Shown here piece after piece: positions 35,364 through 44,675 of a stretch of 64,000 bases of DNA. Numbering within the stretch: the stretch's first letter is position 1; every line of letters starts with the position of its first letter. The stretch is from Novosphingobium sp. MW5 (GTDB lineage Bacteria; Pseudomonadota; Alphaproteobacteria; Sphingomonadales; Sphingomonadaceae), in the NCBI GenBank assembly GCA_025938935.1, contig JAPCWB010000001.1, positions 620,001 to 684,000 of the forward strand, written 5' to 3'. The notes under the pieces are model-generated. The model was not told where the DNA came from and did not search any database. It saw only the letters and a list, made by a program, of their open reading frames with translations. Position numbers and translations under genes: made by a program.

Positions 35364-37178
35364 GTGCAGATTTCCGATTTCGACAATGCCCCGAACCTCG
35401 TCTCGCTGTTCCTGAGCCGCGCGGACGAACTGGGCGACAAGCCGTTCCTCACCGCGCGGCTGGACGGCCGCTGGCAATCGATCTCCTACACGGAAGCCGC
35501 CCGGCGCGTCTGCCTTGCCGCCGAAGCCCTGCGCAAGATGGGCCTGAAGGATGGCGAGCGCGTGCTGCTCGTCTCCGAAAACCGCCCCGAATGGTGCATG
35601 GCGGACCTTGCCATCATGGCGGCAGGGCTGGTCACGGTTCCGGCCTATACGACCAATACCGAGCGCGACCATGCCCACGTGCTCGAAAACTCGGGCGCTT
35701 CCGCGGTCATCGTTTCCGACGGCAAGCTGGCCAAGCCGTTGCTGCCCGCCGTGATGGGGACGGACAAGGTGCGCCACCTGATCACCTTCGAAAGCTTCAA
35801 GCTGCCGCAGATGCACGCCCACCCGCACCATTGGGCCTCGCTGACCGAGGGCGATGCAGCCAAGGCGCGCGCCGCGGTGGATGCGCGGATCGCGAAGATC
35901 GGCCGGCGCGATCTGGCCTGCATCATCTACACGTCCGGCACCGGCGGCGCGCCGCGCGGGGTGAAGCAGCATCACGGCATGATCCTGATGAATGTCGATG
36001 GCGCGGCGCGCATCCTGGTCGACGACTTCGGCTGGGGCGAGGAAGTGTTCCTTTCCTTCCTGCCGCTGTCGCACTCTTACGAACATACCGGCGGCCAGTT
36101 CCTGCCCATCGGCATGGGCGCGAATATCACCTATTCGGAGGGCCTGGAGAAGCTCGCCTCGAACATCGAGGAGGTGCGCCCGACGATCATGGTCGTGGTT
36201 CCGCGCCTGTTCGAAGTGCTGCGCACGCGCATCATGAAGCAGGTCGAAAAGCAGGGCCGGATCGCCAATTTCCTGATGGAGCGGGCGCTGGGCATCGGCA
36301 CGCTGAAGGCCAAGGGCAAGAGCCGCCTGCGCGACAAGCCGATGGACCTGATCCTTGACCGCACGCTGCGGCCCAAGATCCGCGCGAAGATGGGCGGGCG
36401 GATGAAGGCCATGGTTTCGGGCGGCGCGCCGCTCAACCCCGATGTCGGCGTGTTCTTTGAATCGATGGGGCTGACCATGCTGCAGGGCTATGGCCAGACC
36501 GAAAGCGGTCCGGTGATTTCCTGCAACCGCCCCAAGGTGGGTATCAGGATGGACACGGTCGGCCCGCCGATGCGCGGGGTCGAAGTGCGCATTGCCGAGG
36601 ACGGCGAGATCCTGGTGCGCGGCGAGCTGGTGATGGACGGTTACTGGCACAACAAGGAAGAGACCGCGAAGGCGCTCGAGCCCGATGGCGAGGGCGGCAA
36701 CTGGCTGCACACCGGTGACATTGGCCACATCGATGACAAGGGCCGCATCGTCATCACCGACCGCAAGAAGGACATGATCGTCAACGACAAGGGCGACAAT
36801 GTCTCGCCCCAGCGGATCGAGGGCATGCTGACGCTCCAGCCCGAGATCGCCCAGGCCATGGTGGTGGGAGACAAGCGGCCCTACCTCGTTGGCCTGATCG
36901 TGCCCGATGCCGAATGGGCGCTCGAATGGTCACGGCGTGAGGGCGAGAAGTTCGACATGAAGGCGCTCGAACAGCTCCCCGCCTTCCGCTCCGCCGTGCG
37001 CGCAGCGATCGACCGGGTGAATGCGCAGGTCTCGGTGATCGAAAAGGTGCGCCAGTTCACTTTCGCCGACGAGCCTTTCGGCATCGACAATGAGGAAATG
37101 ACCCCCAGCCTCAAGATCCGCCGCCACAAGCTGAAGGAACGCTACGGCGAGCGGCTGGACGCTCTGTACAAGGGTTAG
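35364..37178 (+). CDS. long-chain fatty acid-CoA ligase (AMP-forming)
   Basis: Predicted 604-residue adenylating enzyme. The phosphate loop is IIYTSGTGGAPRGVK. Later motifs are GYGQTESGPVISC, the hinge HTGDIGHIDDKGRIVITDRKKDMIV and the C-terminal MTPSLKIRRHKLKERY with the catalytic-type Lys. The overall layout is that of FadD15/FAA-like long-chain acyl-CoA synthetases. A GTG start at 35364 follows AGAGAGG. The chain-length preference is not readable from sequence. Confidence 0.92.
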   Translation: MQISDFDNAPNLVSLFLSRADELGDKPFLTARLDGRWQSISYTEAARRVCLAAEALRKMGLKDGERVLLVSENRPEWCMADLAIMAAGLVTVPAYTTNTERDHAHVLENSGASAVIVSDGKLAKPLLPAVMGTDKVRHLITFESFKLPQMHAHPHHWASLTEGDAAKARAAVDARIAKIGRRDLACIIYTSGTGGAPRGVKQHHGMILMNVDGAARILVDDFGWGEEVFLSFLPLSHSYEHTGGQFLPIGMGANITYSEGLEKLASNIEEVRPTIMVVVPRLFEVLRTRIMKQVEKQGRIANFLMERALGIGTLKAKGKSRLRDKPMDLILDRTLRPKIRAKMGGRMKAMVSGGAPLNPDVGVFFESMGLTMLQGYGQTESGPVISCNRPKVGIRMDTVGPPMRGVEVRIAEDGEILVRGELVMDGYWHNKEETAKALEPDGEGGNWLHTGDIGHIDDKGRIVITDRKKDMIVNDKGDNVSPQRIEGMLTLQPEIAQAMVVGDKRPYLVGLIVPDAEWALEWSRREGEKFDMKALEQLPAFRSAVRAAIDRVNAQVSVIEKVRQFTFADEPFGIDNEEMTPSLKIRRHKLKERYGERLDALYKG

Positions 37179-37273
37179 CCTCTGACAAATTCAAAATGCG
37201 AACCATATTGTCGATACCTGGCGTCCATGCTATTCAGCCTCGGTGAGAACATAGTTCTCAAAGGGAGAAACTG

Positions 37274-38089
37274 ATGCAAACCGATTGGCTGGCGCAGCTT
37301 GGCGCCCAGTGGCAGGGGCTGCTTTCGCTGTACGCTTTCGTGGGAATTATCGCGCTGACCGTGGCAGGCAGTTGGCTGATCACGCGCATTCCCGCAGTCG
37401 GCGCGCAGGCGAAGCTCAATCGTGATACGCTGGCCAAGCGGCGCGAGAAGCCGAGCTATGTCGAGAACCAGAAATGGAACCGCAAGTGGGCGCTGCTGTT
37501 CCAGGTGATCATCTTCACTGCTATCCTGCCGTTCTGCCTCAAGCCGGGCCTGCCGAGCATCGGCGCGCTGCTGCTCGACTGTATCGTCATCCTGATGGTC
37601 TACGACTTCTTCTATTACCTGACCCACCGCTTCCTGTTCCATGACAGCGACTTCCTGGGCGGGCCATTGAAGTGGATGCACGCGATCCATCACCGCCAGC
37701 ACAACCCGTGCCGCATGGATTCAAGCTATATCCATCCGCTGGAAGTGGCGATCGGGCTGGGGCTCTATGTCGCGACGATTGCCGCGCTGGCGGCAATCAT
37801 GGGCCGGTTTGACGTGGTGACCGTTATCGTCACCTTCGTCGCCTTTTCGCAGATCAACCTGCACAACCACAACCTGTGGGGCGAAGGGCGCTTCCTCTGG
37901 GGCTATGCCAAGTACGCCTCTGACATGCACCACCACCACCACGCCAAGTTCACCGGCGGCAACTTCGCCACGATCACCCTGCTCTATGACTGGATGTTCG
38001 GCACGCTGGACCACGGAGAGGGCGGCTATTCGGGCGTCAGCCGCAAGCAGAAGAGCGCGGCTCAGGGCACCAGCGCGATAAACAGGTAG
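37274..38089 (+). CDS. fatty acid hydroxylase superfamily (sterol desaturase-type) protein
   Basis: Predicted 271-residue integral membrane di-iron enzyme with about four hydrophobic segments. The His-rich motifs are in order: HRFLFH, HAIHHRQHNP, a HNHNLW pair and DMHHHHHAKF. These bind two irons in hydroxylases and desaturases of this superfamily. A clear ribosome site AAAGGGAG lies 7 bases before the ATG. Its 3' end overlaps the convergent antiporter gene by 28 bp. The substrate (fatty acid, sphingoid base, hopanoid or carotenoid) is unknown. Confidence 0.87.
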   Translation: MQTDWLAQLGAQWQGLLSLYAFVGIIALTVAGSWLITRIPAVGAQAKLNRDTLAKRREKPSYVENQKWNRKWALLFQVIIFTAILPFCLKPGLPSIGALLLDCIVILMVYDFFYYLTHRFLFHDSDFLGGPLKWMHAIHHRQHNPCRMDSSYIHPLEVAIGLGLYVATIAALAAIMGRFDVVTVIVTFVAFSQINLHNHNLWGEGRFLWGYAKYASDMHHHHHAKFTGGNFATITLLYDWMFGTLDHGEGGYSGVSRKQKSAAQGTSAINR

Positions 38090-39171
38090 GTCGCGAAAAG
38101 GACGAGGTGGATCACGCCCTGAACGATCGTGGTCCGCCCCGTCCCGAGGGTGAGCGAGGCGACGAACAGGGTGAGCGCCAGCAGCACCGTGTTGCCCATC
38201 GGCAGCCCGAGTTCGAGGTCCAGCCCCATGACGAGCGCGATGCAGGCCACCGCCGGGATGGTCAGCCCGATCGTCGCCAGAGCAGAGCCGATCGCGAGGT
38301 TGAGGCTGGTCTGAACGCGGTTCGCCCGCGCCGCACGCAGGGCTGCGAAGCCTTCCGGCGCAAGCACAAGCGCGGCTATGACGATGCCGACCACCGCCTT
38401 GGGCGCGCCCAGCCGGTCAACCGTCGCCTCGATCGCCGGGGATAGCGACTTGGCGAGGAGGACCACGGCGACGAGCGCCAACAGCAGCGCGGCCGAAGCC
38501 GCTGCCGCCTTTGCGCGTGACACCGGCTCTTCGTGCGCGTGGTCGTCCGGCTCGCCGTGGAGGAAGTGGTCGCGGTGGCGCAGCGTCTGCGCGGCGACGA
38601 ACGTCGCGTAGATGACCAGCGAGACGATGGCGACGAAGGCCAGCTGCGAGCCCGAATAGAACGGCCCGCCCTGCGACACGGTGTAATTGGGCAGGACCAG
38701 CGTGAGCATGGCGAGCGTCGCCAGCATCGCGAGGCCGACGGTCACGCCGGACTGGGTATAGCTCTGTTCGTGATGATGCGACCCGCCGACCAGCAGGCAG
38801 ATGCCGACGATGGCGTTGATCGTGATCATGATCGCCGCAATCAGCGTGTCGCGCGCAAGCGTCTGCGCCGCGGCGCCATCGCCGAGCATGATCGAGACGA
38901 TCAGCGCGGTCTCGATGACCGTGACCGCCAGCGCGAGCGTCAGCGTGCCGAAGGGTTCGCCAAGGTAATGTGCCAGCACTTCGGCATGGTAGACTGCCGC
39001 CATGATCGCCGCGCCGAGCGCCGCTGCGATCAGCAATTGCTGCGGAGCGCCCTGCGGGGCGATAAAGGCAAGGACAGCCAGCGACACCAGCGGTGCAATC
39101 GCTGCCCAGCGGGCAAGGCCAAAGAAGGGGGCTCCGGCAGGAGAGGTGGATTTCCGGGCAGCCGCAGTCAT
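38062..39171 (-). CDS. ChaA-type calcium/sodium-proton antiporter
   Basis: Predicted 369-residue inner-membrane cation exchanger with about eleven hydrophobic segments. The family motif regions are visible in both halves: EVLAHYLGEPFGTLTLALAVTVIE in the first, and LVLAPEGFAALRAARANRVQTSLNLAIGSALATIGLT in the second. A His/Glu-rich loop (HGEPDDHAHEEPV) sits between them. This is the Ca2+:cation antiporter repeat architecture. Ion preference (Ca2+, Na+ or K+) is inferred only by family. Confidence 0.88.
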   Translation of the reverse strand: MTAAARKSTSPAGAPFFGLARWAAIAPLVSLAVLAFIAPQGAPQQLLIAAALGAAIMAAVYHAEVLAHYLGEPFGTLTLALAVTVIETALIVSIMLGDGAAAQTLARDTLIAAIMITINAIVGICLLVGGSHHHEQSYTQSGVTVGLAMLATLAMLTLVLPNYTVSQGGPFYSGSQLAFVAIVSLVIYATFVAAQTLRHRDHFLHGEPDDHAHEEPVSRAKAAAASAALLLALVAVVLLAKSLSPAIEATVDRLGAPKAVVGIVIAALVLAPEGFAALRAARANRVQTSLNLAIGSALATIGLTIPAVACIALVMGLDLELGLPMGNTVLLALTLFVASLTLGTGRTTIVQGVIHLVLFATYLFIALVP

Positions 39172-39226
39172 GCCTTCAAGATAGGGGCAGGTCGCGCAAT
39201 TGTAAGCCGCTGAGGCGCGGCAAAGA

Positions 39227-39754
39227 TCAGGCGGCTTCCTTGTCGACCCATTCCGGGTAGAAGCTCGGCTTGCGCTGCGACCATGCAGGGGCAGTGGCCG
39301 CCGCCTCGCTGATCGATTGGAGCAGCCCCTTGCGGCGCGAAGGGTGGATCTGCGGCAGGGCAGCCGCGCCGCAGAAGGCGCTTGGCAACCAAGGGCGGAT
39401 TTCGGGGCCGAGCAGACGCTCGTAAAGGAAGCGGTAGGCCGAAAAACAGGTGATGCGGCCCTGGCTGAGGTCGAAGGCGGTGACGCGCATCAGCCGGCCC
39501 ATGAATTCCTCGACGCCATCAAGCACGCTTTCATCGGGCAGGCCGTCGCGCAGGGTTTTGAGCTCCTGATAGGCGACATACTGGCGGCGGATCGCCGCGC
39601 TCTCGTCCGCATCGCGCGCCCACAGCTTGAACGCGTCCTGACGGCCGAGGCCAATGTCTAGGCTGCGCTTGATGTAGCGCTGCTCGCACGAGGTGAAACT
39701 GGCGAACTCGCGCAGTTCGGCGATGGTCAGCGAGGCGGAGGCAAGATTGGCCAT
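39227..39754 (-). CDS. conserved hypothetical protein
   Basis: Predicted 175-residue soluble protein without signal or membrane segment. Its helical N-terminal half has LREFASFTSCEQRYIKRSLD, followed by SVLDGVEEFMGRLMRV and an aromatic stretch RITCFSAYRFLYERLLGPEIRPW. A Pro/Trp-rich tail ends it. No known domain is recognised. A CtrA-like box lies about 55-70 bp upstream of the ATG. Confidence 0.65.
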   Translation of the reverse strand: MANLASASLTIAELREFASFTSCEQRYIKRSLDIGLGRQDAFKLWARDADESAAIRRQYVAYQELKTLRDGLPDESVLDGVEEFMGRLMRVTAFDLSQGRITCFSAYRFLYERLLGPEIRPWLPSAFCGAAALPQIHPSRRKGLLQSISEAAATAPAWSQRKPSFYPEWVDKEAA

Positions 39755-39809
39755 GTCCGGTGTCCTGTTGCATGGGATTTCCCACGAAACGCAGTTCACC
39801 AGACTTTGG

Positions 39810-39824
39810 TTACCATCGCGTTAA
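39810..39824. promoter_or_regulatory. candidate CtrA-binding box
   Basis: TTAC-N7-TTAA, one base off the TTAA-N7-TTAA consensus of the alphaproteobacterial cell-cycle regulator CtrA. It lies inside a palindrome TTGGTTA-N9-TAACCAA (39806-39828). The downstream gene on the minus strand starts at 39754. Confidence 0.42.
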
Positions 39825-39833
39825 CCAAGAAAG

Positions 39834-40619
39834 TTAGATCAGGCCTGCCAGGGGGCTAGAGGGATCCGCGTATTTCCGCGTCGCCATACGTCCGGAAAGG
39901 TAGGCGTCGCGCCCGGCCTGAACCGCCAGCTTCATCGCGCGGGCCATGCGGATCGGGTCCTTGGCTTCGGCAATCGCGGTGTTCATCAGCACGCCGTCGC
40001 AGCCGAGCTCCATCGCCACCGCCGCATCGCTTGCCGTGCCGACGCCAGCATCGACCAGCACCGGCACATTTGCGCCCTCGACGATCAGCCGCACGGTGAC
40101 GCGGTTCTGGATGCCAAGGCCCGAACCGATCGGCGCGCCCAGCGGCATGATTGCCACCGCGCCGGCTTCTTCCAGCTGCTTGGCCGCGATGGGGTCATCG
40201 ACACAGTAGACCATCGGCGCGAAGCCTTCGTTTGCCAGAACTTCGCAGGCCTTCAGCGTTTCGCGCATGTCGGGATAGAGCGTGCGCGCCTCGCCCAGCA
40301 CTTCCAGCTTGACCAGATCCCAGCCGCCCGCCTCGCGCGCCAGACGCAGGGTGCGGATCGCGTCTTCGGCGGTGAAGCAGCCGGCGGTGTTGGGCAGGTA
40401 GGTAATCTTCTTAGGATCGATGAAGTCGGTGAGCATCGGCGCCGTCGGATCGCTGATGTTGACCCGGCGCACGGCAACCGTGACGATCTCCGCCCCGCTC
40501 GCTTCAACGGCGGCGGCGTTCTGGGCAAAGTCCTTGTACTTGCCGGTGCCGACGATCAGCCGCGAAGTGAAAGTGCGGCCCGCAACGGTCCAGGTGTCTT
40601 GCGACGTAGTATCCGACAA
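39834..40619 (-). CDS. thiG: thiazole synthase ThiG
   Basis: Predicted 261-residue TIM-barrel enzyme that makes the thiazole phosphate of thiamine from 1-deoxyxylulose-5-phosphate, a glycine-derived imine and ThiS thiocarboxylate. Motifs are [40 protein letters not shown], the active-site KLEVLG Lys, and [15 protein letters not shown] start at 40619 is preferred because GGAGG lies 8 bases before it. A GTG at 40634 would overlap thiS and has no ribosome site. Confidence 0.94.
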   Translation of the reverse strand: MSDTTSQDTWTVAGRTFTSRLIVGTGKYKDFAQNAAAVEASGAEIVTVAVRRVNISDPTAPMLTDFIDPKKITYLPNTAGCFTAEDAIRTLRLAREAGGWDLVKLEVLGEARTLYPDMRETLKACEVLANEGFAPMVYCVDDPIAAKQLEEAGAVAIMPLGAPIGSGLGIQNRVTVRLIVEGANVPVLVDAGVGTASDAAVAMELGCDGVLMNTAIAEAKDPIRMARAMKLAVQAGRDAYLSGRMATRKYADPSSPLAGLI

Positions 40620-40623
40620 GGTC

Positions 40624-40836
40624 TCAGCCTCCACCAACGAAGTGTACGATTTCCAGCACGTCACCATCGCCCAGGACAACGTCGCCATGGGTGCCGCGCG
40701 GGACGATTTCACCATTGCGCTCGACCGCGACCTTTGACGGGTTGAGGCCGATCTCGGCAACGAATCCGGCAACGGTCATTCCCGCAGAGGTCCGGCGCGG
40801 TTCGCCATTGACGGTAAGGGCAATCTGCTGGCTCAT
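40624..40836 (-). CDS. thiS: sulfur carrier protein ThiS
   Basis: Predicted 70-residue ubiquitin-like sulfur carrier. It begins [11 protein letters not shown] and ends VHFVGGG, with the C-terminal Gly-Gly that is adenylated and thiocarboxylated. It lies 4 bases upstream of thiG and 17 bases after merC. No TPP-riboswitch sequence was found ahead of this run. Confidence 0.94.
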   Translation of the reverse strand: MSQQIALTVNGEPRRTSAGMTVAGFVAEIGLNPSKVAVERNGEIVPRGTHGDVVLGDGDVLEIVHFVGGG

Positions 40837-40853
40837 GGCCAGCGCCATAACGT

Positions 40854-41225
40854 TCAACGCGACAGGCGCAAGTTCATGATGTGGGCCGAGGCCACCATTC
40901 CGACGCCGGCGATGGTTAGGATCGCTTCGGCGGGGCCATGCGGCACAAGCAGGCCCGCCGTCATCAGCAAGAGGCCCGCGCTGCCCACCAGCAACGGCCA
41001 GACCTGCCCATGGCGCAGGATGCCGATGCCCAGCGTCACCGCACCAACGCCGATCGCGAGGCCGAGCCCGACACGGTGGATCGCGGGCGCCAGCAGCACC
41101 TGGCCGCCCAGCCCCAGCACGCTGACCAGCAGTATGCTGGCAAGGCAATGCACGGCGCAAAGCCCGGAGATGAGAATCCCCGTGCGGTCCAGTTTTTCAC
41201 GAATCGAGAAGCGCGCGTTCGGCAT
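40854..41225 (-). CDS. MerC-domain membrane protein
   Basis: Predicted 123-residue inner-membrane protein with four hydrophobic segments. A LCAVHCL motif sits in the first, the paired Cys of the MerC family. MerC proteins of mer operons import mercuric ion, but many chromosomal MerC-domain proteins have no such role. This one precedes thiS-thiG on the same strand with a 17-base gap. A Zur-like half-palindrome lies just upstream. Confidence 0.82.
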   Translation of the reverse strand: MPNARFSIREKLDRTGILISGLCAVHCLASILLVSVLGLGGQVLLAPAIHRVGLGLAIGVGAVTLGIGILRHGQVWPLLVGSAGLLLMTAGLLVPHGPAEAILTIAGVGMVASAHIMNLRLSR

Positions 41226-41239
41226 GCCGGGATGCAGAT

Positions 41240-41257
41240 ATGATACCTTGTAACATT
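41240..41257. promoter_or_regulatory. candidate metalloregulator site between merC and ctaA
   Basis: The minus strand reads AATGTTACAAGGTATCAT. The left half AATGTTA matches alphaproteobacterial Zur-box halves and the right half TATCAT is poor. It lies 15-32 bases upstream of the merC start. It could serve divergent promoters. Confidence 0.3.
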
Positions 41258-41345
41258 GCGCAAGGGCGCCCCGTTCACAATTCGACGAACGGTGCCTGAA
41301 ATCCCCTTGCGAAACCTTTCGGCTCGGAGCAGGGGGAGCGCCTCT

Positions 41346-42398
41346 ATGACTGGGGTTTCAGGCACGATGTCCGGCATGAATCGCGGCGCGCAGCCGGCTT
41401 TGCTCGCTCGCTGGCTTTGGCTGATCGCGGCTATCATCGTCGCGGTCGTGGCGGTGGGCGGAATCACCCGCCTGACCGAGTCGGGCCTTTCGATCACCGA
41501 ATGGAAACCCGTCACCGGCGTGGTCCCGCCGCTCAACGAAGCGCAGTGGCAGGCCGAGTTCGACGCCTACAAGCAGATCCCGCAGTACACCCAGGTCAAC
41601 GGCCCGGCAGGGATGACCCTGGAGGACTACAAGTTCATCTACTTCTGGGAGTGGTTCCACCGCTTCCTCGTGCGCACGGTGCTGGGTACGGCTTTCGTCC
41701 TGCCGCTGGCGTGGTTCTGGATTCGCGGTGCGATTCCGGCCGGTTTCAAGCCGCGCCTGCTGGGTCTTCTCGGCCTCGGCGCCTTGCAGGCAGTGGTCGG
41801 CTGGTGGATGGTGAAGTCCGGCCTGACCGGTGATGCCGACGTCAAGGTCAGCCACTTCCGCCTTGCCGCCCATCTGCTCGTCGCGCTGTTCACGCTTACC
41901 TATACGACCTGGACCGCGCTTGACCTCCACGCGCTGGCTCGCGGCGGGCGGCCGGCGCGCTTTACCCGCTTTGGGGTAACCGCGCTGCTGGTCCTGTTCA
42001 TCCAGCTGTTCCTTGGCGCGCTGGTAGCCGGCCTGCGCGCCGGACATGTCGCCAACGACTGGCCGCTGATGATGGGCCGTTTCTGGCCGGCCGGCATCGA
42101 CTGGTCTGGGGGACCGGTCCACGCCCTGCTTAACGATCCCTTCCTGCTGCATTTCCTCCATCGCTGGTGGGCCTGGGTCGTCGTCGCTGTGCTGGTCGTG
42201 CTGGCGCGCCGGGTGCGCAAGGACTGTCGGCGCGCCTCCGTGGCGATCCACTCGGCCTTCGGCGTGCAGATCATCCTCGGTATCGCCACTGTCATGACTG
42301 GGATCGAGCTTTGGCTTGCCGTGCTGCACCAGCTGGTTGGCGCGCTCGTGGTTCTGTCCACGGCATGGGGTGCCCATGCTCTGGGGCGGCGGGATTGA
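41346..42398 (+). CDS. ctaA: heme A synthase (COX15/CtaA)
   Basis: Predicted 350-residue inner-membrane enzyme that oxidises the C8 methyl of heme O to make heme A for cytochrome aa3 oxidase. It has about eight transmembrane segments. Family markers are GGITRLTESGLSITEWKPVTG near the start, EWFHRFLVR with a heme-ligand His, SHFRLAAHLLVA, and HFLHRWWAWVV with LHQLVGALVVL in the C-terminal half. AGGGGGAG precedes the ATG by 7 bases. It overlaps cutA. Confidence 0.95.
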   Translation: MTGVSGTMSGMNRGAQPALLARWLWLIAAIIVAVVAVGGITRLTESGLSITEWKPVTGVVPPLNEAQWQAEFDAYKQIPQYTQVNGPAGMTLEDYKFIYFWEWFHRFLVRTVLGTAFVLPLAWFWIRGAIPAGFKPRLLGLLGLGALQAVVGWWMVKSGLTGDADVKVSHFRLAAHLLVALFTLTYTTWTALDLHALARGGRPARFTRFGVTALLVLFIQLFLGALVAGLRAGHVANDWPLMMGRFWPAGIDWSGGPVHALLNDPFLLHFLHRWWAWVVVAVLVVLARRVRKDCRRASVAIHSAFGVQIILGIATVMTGIELWLAVLHQLVGALVVLSTAWGAHALGRRD

Positions 42399-42718
42399 CC
42401 CCGCGCGGTCCCGCCATCGCCTGGTGCCCATTTCCCGATATCGAATCGGCGCGGCAGAGTATAAATACAGTGCTTGACGAGAGGCTTGCTGCCTGCGCCA
42501 ATATGCTCCCGGGCGTGGAATCGCATTTTGTCTGGCAAGGCGAGAGGGAAAAGGCAGAGGAAGTGGGGGTTCTGTTCAAGACCGATCTGGCGCTGCTCGA
42601 TGCGCTCTCGGCCCGCGTTTGCGCGCTTCACCCCTATGACGAGCCGGCATTTCTGGGCTGGGCCTGCGATCATGCAGCCCCCGCGACAGCAGCCTGGCTG
42701 GGGGCCCTGACAGCATGA
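42395..42718 (+). CDS. cutA: CutA-family divalent-cation tolerance protein
   Basis: Predicted 107-residue trimeric CutA protein. The core runs ARQSINTVLDERLAACANMLPGVESHFVWQGE, then EVGVLFKTDLALLD and LHPYDEPAFLGW, all in family order. A TTG at 42395, overlapping the ctaA stop (TTGA), gives the expected length and follows GGGGCGG. No in-frame ATG fits. The next gene overlaps its stop by ATGA. Confidence 0.86.
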   Translation: MTPRGPAIAWCPFPDIESARQSINTVLDERLAACANMLPGVESHFVWQGEREKAEEVGVLFKTDLALLDALSARVCALHPYDEPAFLGWACDHAAPATAAWLGALTA

Positions 42719-43452
42719 CGGCCGCCGAACGCCGCCTGCGCAAAGCCCTGCTGCTGGGCAGCGCCTTGGCACTTGCGCCGCTGCCTGTGCTTCACGCTCC
42801 TGCCGTCGCATCGGACGCCCGCACCTTCACCCCGCCCGAGGGTCCGCTGATCCTGACGCGCGAACTGCGCCGCGCGCTCGGACGTACCGCGGAAATCATC
42901 ACCCGGCGCAGCTATGAGATCCGCTTTGTGCCCGACGGTGCCGGCTGGCGCGTCGACGGCAAGCTCGTGGACAGCGAGGTTGACGCGCCGGCGGAACTCG
43001 CCGCGCTCGCCGCGCTGGAAAAGGCGCGCAAGGACGACGGCCTCTTCCCGCTGAAGCTGGATGCGCAGGGACGCATTGTCGAGCAGCGCGCGCCCAGCGA
43101 TGCTGCTGCTACGCTCAAGGCGCGTGAACTGGCGAACCAGACGGTCGAGAAGATCGACATGGTTTCCGCTGACAAGACCGTGGCAAAGCAGATGATCCAG
43201 CGGATTGCGGCGCAGAGCCAGGGCGCCCCCGGGTCCTGGCCGGTTGACCTGTTTCGTCCCGCAGAAAGGTCGCGCGTCGATGTGCGCGAGATCCCCCTGC
43301 CCGACGGCAAGCAGGGACGGATCACGGTGACAATGCAGGCAAGCCCGAATGAATCGGGCCAATTGAAACAGCTCGATCGCCGCATCGTTACCGAGATTGA
43401 CGGCACCAGTCGGCTCAGTGTCGAATCCTGGTCGATGTCCGAGGTTCGCTGA
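42715..43452 (+). CDS. hypothetical exported protein
   Basis: Predicted 245-residue protein with a signal peptide ([22 protein letters not shown]). The mature part alternates charged helices and short strands: [35 protein letters not shown] and [27 protein letters not shown]. It has no Cys in the mature region and no recognised domain. It is translationally coupled to cutA. Confidence 0.68.
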   Translation: MTAAERRLRKALLLGSALALAPLPVLHAPAVASDARTFTPPEGPLILTRELRRALGRTAEIITRRSYEIRFVPDGAGWRVDGKLVDSEVDAPAELAALAALEKARKDDGLFPLKLDAQGRIVEQRAPSDAAATLKARELANQTVEKIDMVSADKTVAKQMIQRIAAQSQGAPGSWPVDLFRPAERSRVDVREIPLPDGKQGRITVTMQASPNESGQLKQLDRRIVTEIDGTSRLSVESWSMSEVR

Positions 43453-43592
43453 CCGAAACAGCTTGCGGTATTATTTTACCTCTCCGCAAAGGCGCGGATT
43501 GGCTTGACTTTCGCACCCCTTTCGCACATTGGCGCGCCTTCCCGGCCGGCGGACACCCGTTGGCACACCCAAATATCAGGGATTCAACAGCC

Positions 43593-44072
43593 ATGAAGGC
43601 GCTCAGCAAGCAGACCCGGTCGATCAAGCCGGCCGAGGTCGAAAAGAAGTGGCATCTGATCGATGCCGAAGGCCTGGTCGTCGGCCGTCTCGCCGTGATC
43701 ATCGCCAACCACCTGCGCGGCAAGCACAAGCCGAGCTTCACCCCGCACGTCGATTGCGGCGATCACGTTGTCGTGATCAACGCCGGCAAGGTGCGCCTGA
43801 CCGGCAACAAGCTGGCCAACAAGACCTATTACAAGCACACCGGTTATGCCGGCGGCATCAAGGAAACCACGGCTGCCAAGATCCTGGACGGCCGCTTCCC
43901 CGAGCGCGTGCTGGAAAAGGCTGTCGAGCGCATGATCCCGCGCGGTCCGCTGGGCCGTGACCAGATGCGTGCCCTGCACCTCTACGCCGGCGCCGAGCAC
44001 CCGCATGGTGGCACCCAGCCCCAGCCGCTCGACGTTGCTGCCATGAACCGCAAGAACAAGGTGGGCGCATAA
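43593..44072 (+). CDS. rplM: 50S ribosomal protein L13
   Basis: Predicted 159-residue L13. It has [62 protein letters not shown] and the MIPRGPLGR segment. The start is the internal ATG ([10 protein letters not shown]). Its stop and the rpsI start share one base (TAATG). A weak promoter-like TTGACT lies at 43504. Confidence 0.97.
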   Translation: MKALSKQTRSIKPAEVEKKWHLIDAEGLVVGRLAVIIANHLRGKHKPSFTPHVDCGDHVVVINAGKVRLTGNKLANKTYYKHTGYAGGIKETTAAKILDGRFPERVLEKAVERMIPRGPLGRDQMRALHLYAGAEHPHGGTQPQPLDVAAMNRKNKVGA

Positions 44073-44599
44073 TGTCCGAGAACACCGTCACCGATCTCGC
44101 CGATCTCGGCAACCTGGCTGAAGGCGTCGCCGCTCCGGCCGCCGAAGCCACCACCGAAGCCCCGGTCCGCACCGGTCCTGCCGCGCCGCTGCGCGACAAG
44201 GAAGTCGATGCGCAGGGCCGCGCCTATGCCACCGGCCGCCGCAAGGACGCCGTGGCCCGCGTGTGGCTGAAGCCCGGAACCGGCAAGATCACGGTCAATG
44301 GCCGTGACCAGTCGGTCTACTTCGCCCGCCCGACCCTGCGCCTCGTCATCGACCAGCCGTTCCAGGTTTCGGACCGCGTTGGCCAGTACGACATCGTCGC
44401 CACGGTCAAGGGTGGTGGCCTTTCGGGCCAGGCCGGCGCTGTGAAGCACGGCATTGCCCAGGCCCTGTCGAAGTTCGAGCCTGCGCTCCGCAGCGCGGTC
44501 AAGGCCGCCGGCTTCCTCACCCGCGACCCGCGCGTCGTCGAACGCAAGAAGTACGGCCGCGCCAAGGCACGCCGCAGCTTCCAGTTCTCGAAGCGCTGA
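44072..44599 (+). CDS. rpsI: 30S ribosomal protein S9
   Basis: Predicted 175-residue S9 with the core [18 protein letters not shown] ... [18 protein letters not shown], whose basic tail reaches the P-site tRNA. The first ~45 residues (Ala/Glu/Thr-rich) are an extension absent from the ~130-residue E. coli protein. Confidence 0.97.
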   Translation: MSENTVTDLADLGNLAEGVAAPAAEATTEAPVRTGPAAPLRDKEVDAQGRAYATGRRKDAVARVWLKPGTGKITVNGRDQSVYFARPTLRLVIDQPFQVSDRVGQYDIVATVKGGGLSGQAGAVKHGIAQALSKFEPALRSAVKAAGFLTRDPRVVERKKYGRAKARRSFQFSKR

Positions 44600-44626
44600 T
44601 CCGGGGCGAAAGCCTGTTTCGAATCA

Positions 44627-44655
44627 GGGGCTGGCCGCAAGGCCGGCCCCTTTTT
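44627..44655 (+). terminator. Rho-independent terminator of rplM-rpsI
   Basis: A 10-bp stem (GGGGCTGGCC with GGCCGGCCCC, one G-T pair), GCAA tetraloop and TTTTT, 28 bases after the rpsI stop. Confidence 0.9.
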
Positions 44656-44675
44656 CTTGGGTTCCATCGGACAAG

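Noticed and set aside
40837..41345. TPP riboswitch ahead of thiS-thiG
   Set aside because: The region was read on both strands for the conserved CTGAGA and ACCTGATCTGG-type elements; neither is present in order.
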